A stretch of 64,000 bases of DNA, taken from positions 1,488,001 through 1,552,000 of the forward strand of contig NZ_CP063400.1 in the NCBI RefSeq assembly GCF_021729865.1, in the 5' to 3' direction. Positions 62,599 to 64,000 of this stretch are shown here, one piece after another. Both the position numbers and the translations under genes were made by a program. Under the pieces are notes generated by a model. That model ran no database searches, was not told the origin of the DNA, and worked only from the letters and a program-made list of their open reading frames with translations. Numbering within the stretch: position 1 is the first letter of the stretch; each line of letters begins with the position of its first letter. Source of the stretch: Hydrogenophaga sp. SL48 (GTDB lineage: Bacteria > Pseudomonadota > Gammaproteobacteria > Burkholderiales > Burkholderiaceae_C).

Positions 62599-63708
62599 TC
62601 AAGCAACCAGCGCGCTGCGCTTGGACAGGTGTTCGGCGAACGCCTTGGTCAGCGCGGGCAGCACCAGCATCGCGTTGCCGACGATGCCGTAGTGCGCGAA
62701 TTCGAAGATGGGCGCATTCGGGTCGGTGTTGATGGCCACGATCACGTCCGCGCCCTCCATGCCCACGCGGTGCTGCACCGCGCCGCTGATGCCGGCGGCG
62801 ATGTAGAGCTTGGGCCGCACGGTCTTGCCGGTCTGGCCCACCTGGCGATCCGCCTCGACCCAGCCGGCCTGCACGCAGGGGCGGGTGGAACCCACCTCGC
62901 CGCCGAGCACACGCGCCAGTTCGAACACCAGCTTGAAGTTGTCGGGGTTCTTCAGGCCCTTGCCGCCGCTCACGATCACGTCCGCGTAGGGCAGGTTGAT
63001 CTTGTTGCTGTTCGCATCCGCGATGAAGTCCAGCAGCTTGGTGACGATCTGCGTCTCGACCATGCCGAGCGTGTCATGGATCAGGTTGCCGGTGCGGCTG
63101 CTGTCGGCCTTGGGCATCAGCATCACGCGCGGGCGCACCGTGGCCATCTGTGGCCGGTAGGCCAGGGTCATGATGGTGCAGTAGAGCGAGCCGCCGAAGG
63201 TCGGGCGGGTGGCGGCCAGGGCCTTGGAGACCGGGTCGATGTTGAGCTCGGTGCAGTCGGCGGTCAGGCCGGTGAGCAGGGTGGTGGCCACCGAGCCCGC
63301 GAGGTCGCGACCTTGTGAGGTGGCACCCAGCAGCAGGATCTCGGGCTTGTACTTGTTCACCAGATCGGTCAGGCCCTTGGTGAAGGGCTCGTTGCGGTAG
63401 CCCTTGAGCACCGGGTCGGTCACGATGTACACGGTGTCGGCGCCGAAGCTGATGGCCTCGGCCGCGAACTTGTCCAGGTGCTCGTCGGCGCCGCCCAGCA
63501 GCACCGCACCCACCTGGCTGCCCAAGGTGTCTGCCAGCTTGCGCGCTTCGCCCAGCAGCTCCCATGACACGCTGTGCACATGGCCGCGGTCGTGTTCGAC
63601 GAACACCCAGACGCCTTTGTAGGCCTTGAGTTCGTCCGACAGTTCGAGGTTGCGGCCGCGACCGGCAGGGCGCTTGGCGGGTGCAGCAGGTGTGGTGGGG
63701 GCGTTCAT
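62599..63708 (-). CDS. fixB: FixB, electron transfer flavoprotein alpha subunit
   Basis: ETF alpha-type subunit of 369 residues. The N-terminal domain ([26 protein letters not shown]) is followed by the C-terminal FAD-binding domain with [43 protein letters not shown] and [12 protein letters not shown]. The ADIVVAIN-type strand reads [16 protein letters not shown]. It overlaps fixA by 4 bp (atga). In this complex FixAB carries the bifurcating FAD. Other ETFs for fatty acid oxidation would be encoded elsewhere; the fixC/fixX neighbours fix the identity. Confidence 0.95.
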   Translation of the reverse strand: MNAPTTPAAPAKRPAGRGRNLELSDELKAYKGVWVFVEHDRGHVHSVSWELLGEARKLADTLGSQVGAVLLGGADEHLDKFAAEAISFGADTVYIVTDPVLKGYRNEPFTKGLTDLVNKYKPEILLLGATSQGRDLAGSVATTLLTGLTADCTELNIDPVSKALAATRPTFGGSLYCTIMTLAYRPQMATVRPRVMLMPKADSSRTGNLIHDTLGMVETQIVTKLLDFIADANSNKINLPYADVIVSGGKGLKNPDNFKLVFELARVLGGEVGSTRPCVQAGWVEADRQVGQTGKTVRPKLYIAAGISGAVQHRVGMEGADVIVAINTDPNAPIFEFAHYGIVGNAMLVLPALTKAFAEHLSKRSALVA

Positions 63709-64000
63709 GCTTCTTCCTTCATCAAGAGATCGGCTTCGAGCGTGGGGTGGCGCGTGAAAACCTTCTGCAGCAGGTTCAACGAGATGTCGCGCAGGTTGGA
63801 GGTTTCCAGGTCCAGCATCTCCACCTTCTCGGTGCGTGGCGAAGGGCCGAAGACCTTGCTCACCACGGTGGGCGAACCCTTCAGACCGATCTTGTCGAGG
63901 TCTTCAATGGCCGCCTGCTCCTTGCTCCATTTGCGCACCGGATACGCGGCGGCGTGGATCATGGCGGGCAGGTTGGCGAAGCGCATCTCGTTGGTGTTCT
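63705..64000 (-). CDS. fixA: FixA, electron transfer flavoprotein beta subunit (5' end outside window)
   Basis: Only the last 98 codons are in the window. The visible part ([20 protein letters not shown] and [20 protein letters not shown]) matches the C-terminal region of ETF beta/FixA proteins, and it directly precedes fixB with an atga overlap. The N-terminal two-thirds lies beyond position 64000, so start and promoter of the fix operon are not seen. An in-frame ATG at 63986 is internal. Confidence 0.9.
   Translation of the reverse strand, partial: NTNEMRFANLPAMIHAAAYPVRKWSKEQAAIEDLDKIGLKGSPTVVSKVFGPSPRTEKVEMLDLETSNLRDISLNLLQKVFTRHPTLEADLLMKEEA

Overview
The window looks like chromosomal DNA of a high-GC betaproteobacterium of the order Burkholderiales, most likely family Comamonadaceae (Hydrogenophaga-like). 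The reasons are gene content and order (ilvB-ilvH-ilvC-pssA-leuA; a nadE/glnB neighbourhood; cysI-DUF934-cysH-cysD-cysN with a TauE/SafE permease), protein style and two families of short dispersed intergenic repeats. The taxon is an inference; no 16S or marker alignment was possible. Most of the window is housekeeping DNA. Accessory-looking parts are the bactofilin block (2.3-4.6 kb), a scar of gene fragments (48.8-49.4 kb) and the metal/arsenic block (50.6-60.4 kb).

Layout. 0-2.3 kb: a membrane proton-pumping pyrophosphatase (hppA, cut by the window edge) is divergent from soluble pyrophosphatase (ppa). 2.3-4.6 kb: five tightly packed minus-strand genes hold three bactofilins and two small single-pass membrane proteins. 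4.7-10.8 kb: a FemAB-like protein, nadE, asparaginase II, PII (glnB), a LOG-family protein, dgkA and an RDD protein. 11-17.3 kb: branched-chain amino acid biosynthesis, ilvBHC then pssA and leuA; leuA is preceded by an 18-residue leader peptide with three Leu codons in a row and an intrinsic terminator, a textbook attenuator layout. 17.5-23.2 kb: a PBP7-type peptidase, an IclR regulator, the two N-end-rule aminoacyl transferases aat and bpt, a VanZ-like protein, tRNA-Asn, and a 7Fe ferredoxin with its reductase. 23.4-29.4 kb: assimilatory sulfate reduction (cysN, cysD, cysH, DUF934, cysI, TauE/SafE). cysB and a small sirohydrochlorin chelatase at 41.7-43.0 kb belong to the same physiology.

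29.6-48.6 kb: an unrecognised protein with degenerate receiver-like halves, a stand-alone MnmC-type oxidoreductase, yggX, fpr, dsbB, ppk2, argA, hrpA, a methionine-type aminotransferase, lptG/lptF (divergent from pepA-holC) and an orphan branched-chain amino-acid-type binding lipoprotein. 48.8-49.4 kb holds two truncated genes abutting head to head. 49.5-53.3 kb: a TlpA-like thioredoxin, an OsmC-like fragment, a CDF metal exporter, a small thioredoxin and a frameshifted permease.

53.4-60.4 kb is a long minus-strand arsenic operon: ArsJ-associated GAPDH, arsJ, arsR, thioredoxin-type arsC, acr3, glutaredoxin-type arsC, arsH and a DASS-type anion transporter. A perfect inverted repeat lies just upstream as the probable ArsR operator, and an intrinsic terminator lies inside the operon immediately before acr3. 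Arsenate can therefore be handled by two routes: reduction and arsenite export (ArsC/ACR3), or conversion to 1-arseno-3-phosphoglycerate and export (GAPDH/ArsJ). 60.5-64 kb carries a 2Fe-2S ferredoxin and fixX, fixC, fixB and the end of fixA, an electron-bifurcating complex often linked to nitrogen fixation. No CRISPR array, insertion sequence, integrase or phage gene was seen.
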